From: Ashinkailepas kermadecensis
Taxonomy: Eukaryota > Arthropoda > Thecostraca > Neolepadidae
NCBI GenBank assembly: GCA_034440615.1
Contig: JAOTOM010005128.1
Location: 124,001-188,000 of the forward strand
Direction of reading: 5' to 3'
DNA length: 64,000 nucleotides
Of this stretch, positions 49,081 through 59,859 are shown piece after piece. The notes below the pieces were generated by a model. The model was not told the DNA's origin. It worked only from the letters and a program-made list of their open reading frames with translations, and did not search any database. The position numbers and the translations under genes are program-made. Numbering within the stretch: the first letter of the stretch is position 1; every line of letters begins with the position of its first letter.

Positions 49081-50695
49081 TTGAGTATTATTATGCTTTA
49101 AGGTGAGAACAAGACGAGTTTTTACACACATTTTCCTCCATAGAGCAAACGAATGGGTTAAGGTTTGGTGGTAAATTTGTGCTTTAAGATGGCTTAGAAT
49201 TCTTGGGATTTATAATTTGAATGTAATGTTTATGTATGTGACTAAGATGATTGGACCACTCTTTTTCTGTGAAAATGCTTACTTTTCAAGTTGTGAGGAA
49301 AATAACACCAACAAAGGGCTTTGAGTTAGGTAGCATAGCATAAAATAAATGTAGAAAAAAAGATAATGAAAATTCAGCATAACCTAACCTAACCTAGCCC
49401 AACCTCCCTTTGGATAAAAAATAAAAGAAACATTAAGAAAAGTTCAAGCATTTTATGTTCTGAAAATGTTCAAAATACAAAAATAGAACCCAGCCTAACC
49501 TAACCTAACATCAGTTGCTCTTGCATAATTTGTCATTTATTTATTGCAGTTGAAGGCGTTTTTATTTATTTAATTATAATTATTCTTCAGAATACCATGT
49601 TCATGAGGGTGACTAAGATGATGGAACCACTTTTGTCTGTGCAATTGCATTTTTATTGGGAAAAAATGGACAAATTTTTCAACTTAAATAACCAAAACTA
49701 ATCTAACCTAAAACAAATCTAACTCCTTTGTTTGCTTTATGGAGACAAAGGTGTGTAAGAACTTTTCTTGGTTGGTTGGTTGGTTATTTGGTCTTACTGC
49801 CACATTGACTTTGTTGGTCATACAGCTCCCATAAACAACTTTCCTTGTTACCACCTTAAAGCACAATAATACCGAAAGGTGTCCCAAAAATTGTACAAAC
49901 ATTTTTACAACCTTTTTTCTTCTTGAAAAGCAGCTGATGTTAGGTTAGGTTGGGTTAGGTTTCTTTTTTAATGTTGGGAATTTTCAGAAAATAAATTGCT
50001 TCCTGACATTTTCTAATTTTACTTTGTTGATTTTTTGTTCTCGAAAGGTAGGTTAGTCTATGCTAGGTTAGGTTTTGATGCATCAAAAAACACTTATTTT
50101 TATGCTATGTGACCTAACTGAAAGCCATTTTTTGCCAATATTTTTCTTACAACCTGAAAAGTAAGCATTTGCACAGAAAATAAGTGGTCCCTTAATCTTA
50201 GTCACCTTCATAAACATGCACTCTGAAGAAAAATTCCCAAAAAATCAACAACCAAAAAAAACACCCCAAATTTCAAATTTACCAAATAATTGTAAATTTG
50301 GGACGAAACTGTATTGGAATTGTTTTTCTTAAAGTTTTCCAACTTGAAAAACATGACTAACTTAACTTAACCAAGCCTAACCCATTTGTTTGCTATATGG
50401 AGACAAATGTGTATAAAAAATTGTCTTGTTACCACCATAAAGCACAATACTACAGCTTTGGTTAGGTTTGGCTAGTTTAGTTTTTTTTTAAGTTGGAAAT
50501 TTTTCACAAATATTCGAAAATTGTCTAAAAATCGTGAATTTTTCCTTCAAAAGTAGCTGACGTTACGTCACGTTAGGTCGGGTTCGGTTTTGTGATTTTA
50601 AAAAGTTACAGAACGTATATTGTCTAGATTTTTTTTTTTGTTGTTGTCTCTAAAGGGAGGTTAGGATATGCTAGATTAGGTTATGTTCGTTATGG
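49081..50695. repeat. TTAGG-rich interspersed units
   Basis: Several units with CCTAACC blocks at 49380-49405 and 49495-49515 and TTAGG blocks at 49940-49970, 50047-50080 and 50570-50690. The phrase 'agaataccatgttcatg' and its complement recur, so neighbouring units are partly inverted. Confidence 0.65.
49760..49847 (-). mobile_element. LINE-tail insertion, 66 bp, with imperfect target duplication
   Basis: AACTTTTCTTG (49760-49770) and AACTTTCCTTG (49837-49847) flank an insert. On the minus strand it reads 'atgggagctgtatgaccaac', then 'aaagtcaatgtggcagtaag' and an AACCAACC tail. It is at the same unit position as 8741 and 11461. Confidence 0.7.
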
Positions 50696-50699
50696 TTAT

Positions 50700-52010
50700 T
50701 AGGTTATGGTATGAATTCACCAATGAGTAAATCCATACCATTCCCACTGGACGCTAAAAGTTCCATCATAACCTTACTTCTATAATATATATTACAAGAA
50801 CCCATCTCGATTATACCGCTCACTCAGGACACTATAAAAGTCATTTAATGAAAGTGTTGCTTCATTATCTGCATTGTTAATGCAAACAGAAAGAAGTCCT
50901 TTGAATCATATGTAATGTCCTTCACAGTGCTGCTCCATCTACCTCCAACTCCAACCCTGACCAAACTTCAGGAGTACATCCATCTCCAAAGCTGCTTGCG
51001 GAACAAGGTATGTATTGCATCAAAAGTACTATGATCTGAATTCCATGGTATCCTTGTTGCCTAATAGTCCATCCTTGCCTATCCATGTAGGAGATGTTTC
51101 CTCAAACTGTCTGGAGAACTTAGGAGTAGAAATCACGGGTGAGTCATGAAACATATGAGCTATTCCTATATGCTTTTGTTGCATAATTACATGGCACAGT
51201 AGCATGCCGAATTTGGAGGGGGCATTGTGTGGCATTGCCCCTGACAGGTTGTGCGGCCCCCAAGAATCGCGTCGAGCTCCCGACAACAAAAATTGTGCCA
51301 GTCTCCTTTATAATCCCGTTTGGGCCCCAAATAATCGCACCGGGGCTTCGTAGAATCGCATTTGGGCCAAAAAGTCACGCAGGGGCTTCTGAAAAGGACG
51401 CTGAGGTCTCAAAAGGTCTCATCTTGGCCACTGAAAATCACGCTGGGGGCTCGAAAGAGTCGTGCTGTTGTTCAAGAAGATCACAACGGAGGCCACAAAC
51501 GGTCGGGCCGGGACCCCGGAAAGTCACGCTGAGCCTAGGGGTACAAAGAAGTCTCGCCCGGATCCCTGAAAATCACGCAAGGGGCATGACAGGTTTCACC
51601 GAGGCTCCAAAGTCTCATTGTGATCACCCAACAAATGAAGCCGGGTCAACGAAAAACAGTCCCGACATGGAAAATCACCCTGGGGTCCCAATAACCGCTC
51701 CAAAAGCCCACAAAACGTGTTGCGCCACCCGAAATGTGTCCTAGCTACTAAAGCTGGAGCTAGGGATCCAACAAGTGACCATGGGGCCCCCAAATATCGC
51801 GTTCAGGGAAAAAATTCCGTCGGTAATCCCAAAATTGTATATCATGAAACAAAAGCGCACCGAGTTTCGCAACAAGCGACAGGACCTTAAGACATGCGCT
51901 TCAGCTCGAAATAAACACACCGGGAGCGCTAAATAAAAGCATAACGGAGACCTTCAAGGCACACCAGGTCCATGAGACCGCACGGAGCTTCAAAAACAGG
52001 ATGGTCCCTC
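50700..52010 (-). repeat. Second copy of the 21-bp-minisatellite repeat, uninterrupted
   Basis: The reverse of 850-3400 but without the MITE. 50700-51235 is the non-tandem flank and 51240-52010 the 21-bp array (units such as GGCCACTGAAAATCACGCTG). The point matching the MITE insertion is at about 51465-51485 and is continuous here. The 171-codon frame at 51229-51744 is repeat read-through. Confidence 0.75.
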
Positions 52011-52965
52011 AAAAATGGAATTGATCATAAGCAAGGAACAAATAGACCGGATACTAAAACACATCGGCGTCTTCGGAAACGCGCCGATACCAGAAAAATA
52101 CCATCGGTGTATAAAAAGGCAGCAAAGCTGTAAAAGAAGGGCCGGGTCTCGAACATGTGCCGAGCCTCAAACAAAAATTTGCTGGAACCTTAAAAGACAT
52201 CCGTAGAAGAAGAAAAACGCAACAGGTAAAAACGAACACCTAGCTAAGGTCACGGCTCGGTAGACAATCTGGGAGCTTATTTAACCAAAGAGATGAGGTG
52301 CATCAAAGTTCATTGTGTCTCCGGATTTCCTAATGACGAGAAAATGTGAGAAGAAGAGAACTAATACATCAAATTGAGTTTATTGATTTTTTTCCAGCGA
52401 GCCGCCATACCAGGCATTCCACATGTCAAATGTGGCACAAGACTGTTATGTGACAGCAATTAGCAAAACGTGGGAGACCTAGCAGAAATCGGAGAAGCGC
52501 ACGTGGAGTGGCGAATGCGCCGACTGCGCAAGGCGGGTGTACACGTGCACGAACTTTGGCGTTTTGGCGACGGAGTGTTATTAATTGAAATGCCTGATAT
52601 TGCCAAATTTAACATTTTTCAATTTTTTTCAGGTGTAGTTTCAGCAGTGCGAGGTGACTTTTTATGGGATACCAAAGAAACCTTCAAGCAGGTTGGGGGG
52701 GGGGGGAGTTAGGGTTGAAATCCGGTGATTTAGAAATCATGGTGGTATATTTGGTCCCCTCCACAGGACAGTTAACTTGGCCACTAATTATTATACAACA
52801 CAAATATAAAGAATCGCCTTTGAAAAAAAATATATTGGTAGGAATCCGGGGACGTTTCTAAATGGGGGTAGTTGAGCACCTTTTTAAATCAGTTTGCCCC
52901 CTCTCGCAAATCCTAGGTACGCCACTGTCATGGCATGACATAATTTGACCTGTTGATGGCTATGA
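52011..52965. other. No gene recognised
   Basis: No supported gene. Near 52900-52927 a short CCTAGGTACGCCACTG end resembles the repeat at 45566 in reverse. A G-run is at 52695-52708. Confidence 0.4.
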
Positions 52966-52966
52966 T

Positions 52967-54290
52967 CCGCCGCAAGGGACGGTGTACTCCGCGGCCCCGG
53001 TCCGCCACAGCAGGGTTAAACTATTGGTTTTCGTTAGGTGTGAGATGTCGAAACGAGCACAGTAGGATGCCGAAGTTTGATATGCAATTATTGTCATTTA
53101 AAACGCTTTTGGTGTCTTTCAGACTCAAATTTGAACCAATGGTTTAGGTACTTATGACTACCTTTATGATTTGTTTTTAGCTTCATAAGTTAGGAAGACC
53201 TATATTCTGGATCGAGAGAATAATACCTATGCCATAAACAGGTATTGTATACCATACCGCATTATAGGTAATCCCTTAACCTGAAATTGCATTACAAAAT
53301 GTTCGTGTATCACCATTCCTTATCGAGAGCATGAACATGTGATTTATGAACGAGATACTGTTATAAGGGAAACACGAGGAATTAATAAGCACCAATCAAG
53401 GATCAGGATATCGATACCTCTTGGACAAGGATGTCGATGGAGTGTTCAGAAAGTGGTATATTCCACCCTATTTCACGAATAATTTATCACTGCGCCACAG
53501 TGGACGATGTGCTCCGTAGCCCCGATCTGCCACAATGGACGGTGTACTCCACGGCCCTGATCCGCCACAGTGGACGGTTTGCTCCGCGACCCTGATCCAC
53601 CACAGTGGATGATGTACTCCGCGGACCTGATCCGCCGCAGTGGACGCTATGCTTCGCGGCCCTAGTCCGTTATAGTAGGTGTGCCCCACGGCACCGGGCC
53701 ACCACAGTGGACGGTTTACTCTGCGACCCTGGTCTGCCACAGTTGATGATGTACTCCGCGGCCCTGATCCGCCACAGTGGACGGTGTGCTCCGAGGCTCC
53801 CGTCCGTTACGGTGGACCATGTGCTTCGCGGCACCGGTCCGCCAGAGTGGACGGTGTCCTTCGCGGCTCTGGTCCGCCATAGTAGAAGGTGTGCTCCACG
53901 GCCCCGGTCCGCCACAGTGGACGGTTTGCTCTGCGACCCTGGCCCGCCACAGTAGACGTCCGGGTCGAAAAACGGGTCTTTCCTGGATTTTTGCCATCCA
54001 TAGCGTTATCCTCTTCGCAAAATTATCCTCCATGTTGTTTCCTCCATGCATTTTCAATTTGGATGTCTGATGATGTTGTTCGACAATGAATTGCCCTGTG
54101 GTAAAGTGCTCAAGATTCACCTGAAACTTCAAAGTGAGATTCTGTTGCCAAGGTTTGAAGCAAAATATCCTCTCCGCATTCCATCACTCAGAAATTGTCC
54201 TTTCCTCACATAGGATTGCAAAATTATAAATCCAGCCCTGGTAGACGGTGCGTACTCCACGGCCCTGATGAGTCACAGTGAACGGTGTGG
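52967..54290 (+). repeat. 35-bp minisatellite with outlying units
   Basis: The main array is 53494-53960: about 13-14 units of 35 bp, GCCACAGTGGACGGTGTACT followed by CCGCGGCCCTGATCC, with one 32-bp unit. Single outlying units are at 52967-53017 and 54241-54290, so the array once extended or was dispersed. A 35-bp period rotates the reading frame; the resulting frames on both strands (for example 53605-53955 plus and 53716-54132 minus) are not genes. Confidence 0.95.
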
Positions 54291-54299
54291 GATTAGTCA

Positions 54300-55850
54300 C
54301 GGCTTTGCATCATCTTTCCGAGCAGTTTTGTGTGCATTAGTTGCCATTTTCTCCGTATTCTATCGTTCACTTTACCATTAGTAGGTACCAATGTCACCCA
54401 TGTATTAATATTTACCAATTCGTCACAGCTATTGAATCTGCTTGAGACACAGCTGCTCTTGTTGTGCGCTTCGAGCGCTGAATATTGATGCCATCAGAAA
54501 AGCAAATTATGTCAGCAGCGAGACTGACCTTCCTCCACTAGGGTAATGATTACAGGTACTGACAGCAGCGCGGCCAGAAGTGCATTTGGGTGCGGCATCC
54601 TTGTGGCCTTATTCGTGTCTATATGAAGACTCCTTACGTGTGCCATGTGTTCCTACTGCCCGACATTTTGCATATCTTTATATTTGCCATGTATATACTA
54701 CATGTTTGCTTAATATGATAAGGTCCGGTCACACGAAGTCGGGTCATCTCGGATCATTGTTTACACAATGTTATGGTGTACTACTTCGGTGGCTCTAAAA
54801 CCGAATTAACATTTCAATTCACAAGGAGCAGTAGCCTTCGGCATCAGACGACATTGCGGGCGCAATGTCGCCAAGGCAGCTGACGCGCACAGAAACCCAA
54901 ACTCCACATACAAGACGGCAGTGTAAAATATGCATAATACTTGACCTGACGTAACACCATTGACCTTGTCACATATTTGAAAGCCGTATGTTTATATCAT
55001 TATTTCATCACGTTCAGCACGAAAAGTTTTCCCCTTACTGCGATAAGAAGAGATAATTTCACCTGACCTCCGTTTAGTAACCTGGGCCTTGATTAAAATT
55101 TTGAGAAAGCAGAGTAATTTGATTTGATGAAAGAACAGTATGATCTGGATTGTTTTGTTGCCATGCTGCAACTACTGCGAATCTCGGCATTTTGAAATTT
55201 TGGAATATTATCCTCCTTGATCGGTCCCAAGTCAAGGGGAATTAGAAATCAAATTGGCGAATGAGGTCTAGAAGGCAAATATAGTGGGGTCCAAGCACCA
55301 CAATAGGTATAGAAAACTTCGCACGTAACCTTTTGGAAGGAAAGGATTACAAGTACTCACAGGGTTGCAGTAAAAATTCCTCATTGCGACACACCTGGTG
55401 CGGGGACCATTCCAATTCCGCGGATTTAAAAACTGCTTTGATTTCTGCCATTATTCTCACTTTCCGAATTTTGTACTTTATACTTCCGACTCTAGCATAG
55501 AAACAATTCGAGCCGACATATCCATTTTAAAACCGTCGGATGGCACTTCTGGGAATCTCCTGGACTGACCTTTTCGGACTCGTTGGCCGTGACTGGAGAG
55601 ACATGTACCCAGTGTGTCCTACTCTTGCTCTTGGCTGCGCCATTGGGTACGGGTGGAGTTTTAGACTGTTATAATTAAAAAGTAGTAGAACGATTTCGCT
55701 GATTGATGTCTATGATCCGTTGCGCATTTTAGTTTGCTTGGTGTCGTGTGTGGTGACTTGACTAGACTCGGCGATCACGATGACTACATCAATCCACATG
55801 TTTGATCAGAGGACTTTGTTTTATATTTCTATGCCTTTGTGGAGGTTGTG
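54300..55850. other. No gene recognised
   Basis: Single-copy-looking, moderately A+T-rich DNA with only short frames; nothing recognised. Confidence 0.45.
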
Positions 55851-55859
55851 CCCCTCTCC

Positions 55860-57675
55860 GACTCTGAATTCGCCCCACCAAAACTTTGGCTTCGCCCCTC
55901 CCTAATGTTAGGCACCAAGGAAATACCTTCACCCATCGTCATCACAATTAAGGCCTGCTGTGCTCCGATGCTCCATCAAGGCCGGAGTGGTTTAGCGTAC
56001 ATATGGGCGCATAAATATTTTACTTCCGCCGGTGTGTGTTTGTTGATGTGTAGAGTGAGGGGAGGGTGACGGTAACGTTGACGATGACGGTGACGTTGAT
56101 GATGACGATGGACCCGAGTCCACTGTATGACTCTGTAGTCGCATGCTATGACTCAAAGTTTGTATGTTGACAAAGTCAAAGTCAAAGTCATTTATTAAGG
56201 CACTGCCACATGGTGGAATTTACGAAAATACCTAGTCAATTGATCACATTCCTGCCATCACGTTAGATAAAATTGTAAAAGATAAAGGATAAAATCACAT
56301 TACAATTTACGGACGGTGCAGCTTCGTAAAAATACCGGCTAGAAATTCATTCAGCTGCTCATGACATCCAATACAGACAAGCATTGCGACTCTGGTATGG
56401 TTCTTCACGCAGGTCACCTAGCTACCTAGTTGTATGGTTGAGACTGATAGCACGCACGAAGGTAGCACGGCTAATTGTGTCGCGTGCTTGACCGGGAAGC
56501 GCATTCCACTGGAGAGTGGAGCGGTAGGAGAAGCCCCGCTGGGTGGCTGCTAACCTACACCGTTGCAGGTGAAGTGCCCCAACATCGGTAGCACGAGTGC
56601 TTCTCTCCGACACAGCCGAGCGTTCAACAAACATTTCCCTGATGGCAGGTGGGCAGTTCGCGCCGTGTATGGCTTTGTGTGCGTTGCACAGGTCACGGTG
56701 TCGCACCATCTCCTCAATCCTATCCCAGCCCAACTCGCGCAGAGAGGACGAGATGTGGTCGCGCTTCCGTCTTCCAGTGACCAGCCTAGCCGCGAAGTTT
56801 ATGCACTTCGGCACTCGCTTCATGCGGCACGCATCTGCCCCACCCCATACGGAAAGGCAGTAAAGGATATGGGGGAACACATGGACTTGGACGAGGAGCT
56901 TCAGGACTTCAGGGGTGAAGTGGTGCCGGAATTTGAAGAAGGACACGATGATGGCGGTGCACTTCCGGATGACGGAGGATATGTGCTTCTCCCACGTCAG
57001 CTGCTGGTCGAGGAATACTCCGAGCACTTTCACTGTTGGGGCCGGGTGGATAGATTTTTCCGAGATCATGATGTGAAAACCTGAAGATTTTTTTTAGAGA
57101 AGATCTGGTGCCAAGAATGGTGAAGCAGGTCTTGTCCGGGTTCATTTTTAGACTATTAGACTAGAACCACTTTTGGAGTGCATGGAGAGATTCCTCGACC
57201 CGCAACCGAAGGTGGGAGAGGCTGACGACGTCAGTAGCAGAGTGGTCTAGGAGGTCGGTGTCGTCAGCGTAGGCCACAAGGCGACCGTGAGGAAGGAAGG
57301 AGGACAGATCATTGATGAAGAGGAGGAACAGGATCGGCCCAACGATAGACCCCTGAGGTACACCGTGGGTCAGGAGGAGTGTGGAGGAGCCACCCGAGAC
57401 CATCTGCTTCCGATCAAAGAGGTAGCTTTTGAACCACATGTATTGACATGTATTGTGTACTGCTCTTTTGCTTAGGTGACTTCACCTGCTACTGGACGAT
57501 TTTGTCCGTTGGCGAGGATGCTGAACAAACATCAATATACACATCGTCAAATAAAAAATCATAATTATCGTGGTCTGAAAATATAGTGGGCGAAATCCAA
57601 TGAGTTTTTGGATGGGGGTCTAGTACGCTAACACTTCGCCCCGCCCCCAATGTTTTTCAAAAATCGACACCCCTG
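55860..57675 (+). repeat. Dispersed repeat, interrupted by a nested LINE
   Basis: Left part 55860-56172 and right part 57443-57675 together match the arms at 1-330 and 390-900. The right terminus reads 'caaaaatcgacacccctg', followed by TCAACGGG. The interruption is the LINE described next. Confidence 0.75.
56173..57442 (-). pseudogene. 5'-truncated CR1/Jockey-like LINE, nested, with 6-bp duplication
   Basis: Minus strand. The first frame (57439-57161) gives reverse-transcriptase motifs GVPQGSIVGPILFLLFIND and YADDTDLL (catalytic Asp pair present). An in-frame TAG follows WF, then SLKMNPDKTCFTILGTRSSL. A frameshift at an A8 run near 57090 leads to the 215-codon frame 57069-56422 with VKVLGVFLDQQLTWEKHIS (thumb) and a C-terminal region ending near FVRAISLNHTTR. 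After a 3' UTR and AATAAA the element ends in a TGACTTTGACTTTGAC repeat tail at 56173-56190. TTGACA at 56167-56172 and 57443-57448 is the target duplication. The uninserted sequence is visible at 55-90. Confidence 0.88.
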
Positions 57676-57870
57676 TCAACGGGTCACATAAACACCCCGC
57701 ACCTGCGCCGCGGCCACCGTTCAGCAAATACGCAGAACAAATATGAGCGACGCGACGAGGACGCCCCACAGTTTGAGCAAACACGTCGTCGCTGGACATG
57801 CGATGTCCAGCCCGATGTCGCGGCTGCCCGGGAAAGGCAGACCACAGCGCGACATGCAGTGTCTGTCGGC
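57676..57870 (+). repeat. G+C-rich repeat paired with 47095-47301
   Basis: Direct match to 47095-47301; see there. The minus-strand 177-codon frame at 57620-58153 crosses this and the adjacent MITE remnant and is discounted. Confidence 0.65.
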
Positions 57871-57879
57871 AACAACCAT

Positions 57880-58340
57880 TATTTGGCAAAGGGGTCCATT
57901 CAAAAAAGACAACATAATTTGCTGTGTAGGAGCCCCAGCCTACCTCCACCGTTTCTAAGTTACCGGATTTTTGTTCTTGTTTACCAAAACGTTCACGTTC
58001 ACGTTCAACGTCTTGTACCACGTCAACGTTCGTGCACGTGTACACACTGGCGGATCCGATTTTGTCAACTCTTGCTGTAAGCAGAACTTGAGCAGCATGG
58101 AACCCTCGATGTGTGTCAGAATCTACTCTGCTAAGATATTGGCTTCCAAACAATGATAAAAACCTTTAAAATTGGAGATTCTTTCATTCGGACGCTTTTT
58201 TAACCTCGGCAAAGGTTAATGCATTTCAATTTAGTTTACTTCAGTTGGTTTCGGGGGAGGCAAAAGACACTATGGTCTTTTAAGCACTTCGGAGGGTGGG
58301 TGGGTGGCCGGAATGACCCCCCCCCCTAGATCCGCTAGTA
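57880..58340 (-). mobile_element. Truncated hAT MITE
   Basis: The reverse of the left part of 16869-17571, ending at 58326-58340 in CTAGATCCGCTAGTA (TIR with two changes). It includes the internal GGCGGATCC motif at 58050. The other end is missing. Confidence 0.75.
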
Positions 58341-58680
58341 TTATCAATAAAAAATCAGAATTATTTAGGTTAAAAAAACACGGAGGGCGAAACCCGATGA
58401 GTTTCTGGATGGGGGATGGGGTGTCTAGTCCATTGACACTTCGCCCCCCCCCCCCATGTTTTTTTAATCGACAGCCCTGCCGCGTAGCAAGTGATCGTCT
58501 GTGATAGTACAAGCAGCAAGTGTGCATCGGCAATATTTTCGTTTGACGTTGGTGACGGGGGCCCAATTCAATATCGACATCTGTTCTGCTAATTCAGCTT
58601 CGGGACACTAAGAGACACGGACCGAGATACCCTTTACGTCGCTCACAACGGTTGCTTCATTCCACACCATGCATACCCTT
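58341..58680 (+). repeat. Copy of dispersed repeat and the 13885-type segment
   Basis: Matches 12255-12600 directly, then the phrase shared with 13885-13960. Confidence 0.6.
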
Positions 58681-58699
58681 AAGGTCTGTTTACACGCGG

Positions 58700-58800
58700 C
58701 AGAATACTGGCAGAATCCCGGCAGAATCGTGACGTTGGCAGGACTGAGCAGGACCCGGCAGAACCGACCAGAATCGAGCAGAACCCGGCGTCGGCGATGT
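58700..58800 (+). repeat. GGCAGAA-word cluster
   Basis: About nine diverged GGCAGAA(T/C)C or GAGCAGAACC words at 10-12-bp spacing. No gene. Confidence 0.55.
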
Positions 58801-59139
58801 CCGGAGCCTCTGACGTCACGGCACAAATGGATGACGTCCCGCAATGTATTAGCCATTGTAATTTTGATTTAGTAGTTTCATCGACGTCGGCGGCAGGCAA
58901 CTTGGAATGTTTCAAGTTGTCTGCCGCGTTCTGCCGTCAGACGCGAGCGTTGGAGGGCTTCTGTTGTTGCTGTATGGATTTTTGGCGAATAGGCACCTTC
59001 TACATTAGCAAAATAAATACTGATTGTCATGGATGGAGATATTGGTGAATAAATTGTGCTTTCCGTTGTCGTTTGTAATATATCCTGAACTACATAATGG
59101 GTACATGATCATGAACGCAATGGGCAGACTAAAATGAAT

Positions 59140-59321
59140 TGAGGGCACACCACAGGGTACTAGGCACCTATGCTAGTTATTGCATTTCCTTCACACACAT
59201 ATGTTATACAGATACACATATGTGTATAACAACACATATGTTCCTTCATACACATACACAGATTTCCTTCATACACATACACAGATTTCCTTCATACACA
59301 TATGTGTATGAAGGAAATCTG
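59140..59321. repeat. 23-bp tandem repeat ending in a perfect 40-bp palindrome
   Basis: Three units of ACACAGATTTCCTTCATACA-type sequence, followed by a perfect palindrome at 59282-59321 (starting CAGATTTCCTTC, centre CACATATGTG, ending GAAGGAAATCTG). An older inverted repeat around GTTATAC/GTATAAC lies at 59203-59230. Confidence 0.9.
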
Positions 59322-59482
59322 GGAAATCAAGGGATGGTGAACCCAGGGTAAATAATGCATTTGAGGGAATTACTGGAATTTTTAAAGCGGACTATGTTTA
59401 AATGCAGTATTTTTAATGATTGCTAACCTGATTAAGTTAATTAATTAATAATTGAGGTGATGAAATTAATGTTTGAAATCCT

Positions 59483-59593
59483 GAAATCCAAGTTCATCAA
59501 ATTCAAGTTTCAAATATTTGTATTTGCTGCTAGGTTTTAACCCAAATTGAAAAAAAGAAGTTTCGTTGTGTTGATTTAAATCTTATATTATTC

Positions 59594-59657
<64 letters not shown>

Positions 59658-59667
59658 TATCTATATA

Positions 59668-59737
<70 letters not shown>

Positions 59738-59852
59738 AACAAATAATGTAAGATTTAAAACAACATAATGCAATTTCTTTTTTCAATTCAGTTGTAAAAA
59801 CTAGCAGCGAATCCAAAGACTTGAAACTTAGACTTCATGAATTTGGATTTGA
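59483..59852. repeat. Large palindromic AT-rich repeat
   Basis: Left arm 59483-59599 and right arm 59735-59852 are reverse complements with moderate divergence. Left landmarks are 'tgctgctaggttttaa', 'aaattgaaaaaaagaa' and 'gatttaaatcttatattatt'; the right arm carries their complements. The centre is about 135 bp of (AT)n with two short interruptions. Confidence 0.8.
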
Positions 59853-59859
59853 GGAACTC

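Noticed and set aside
53468..54132. Several frames of 60-140 codons around the 35-bp array
   Set aside because: Read-through of the 35-bp minisatellite on both strands.
57620..58153. 177-codon minus frame
   Set aside because: It spans two unrelated repeats (G+C-rich repeat and truncated hAT MITE), so it is a chance fusion.
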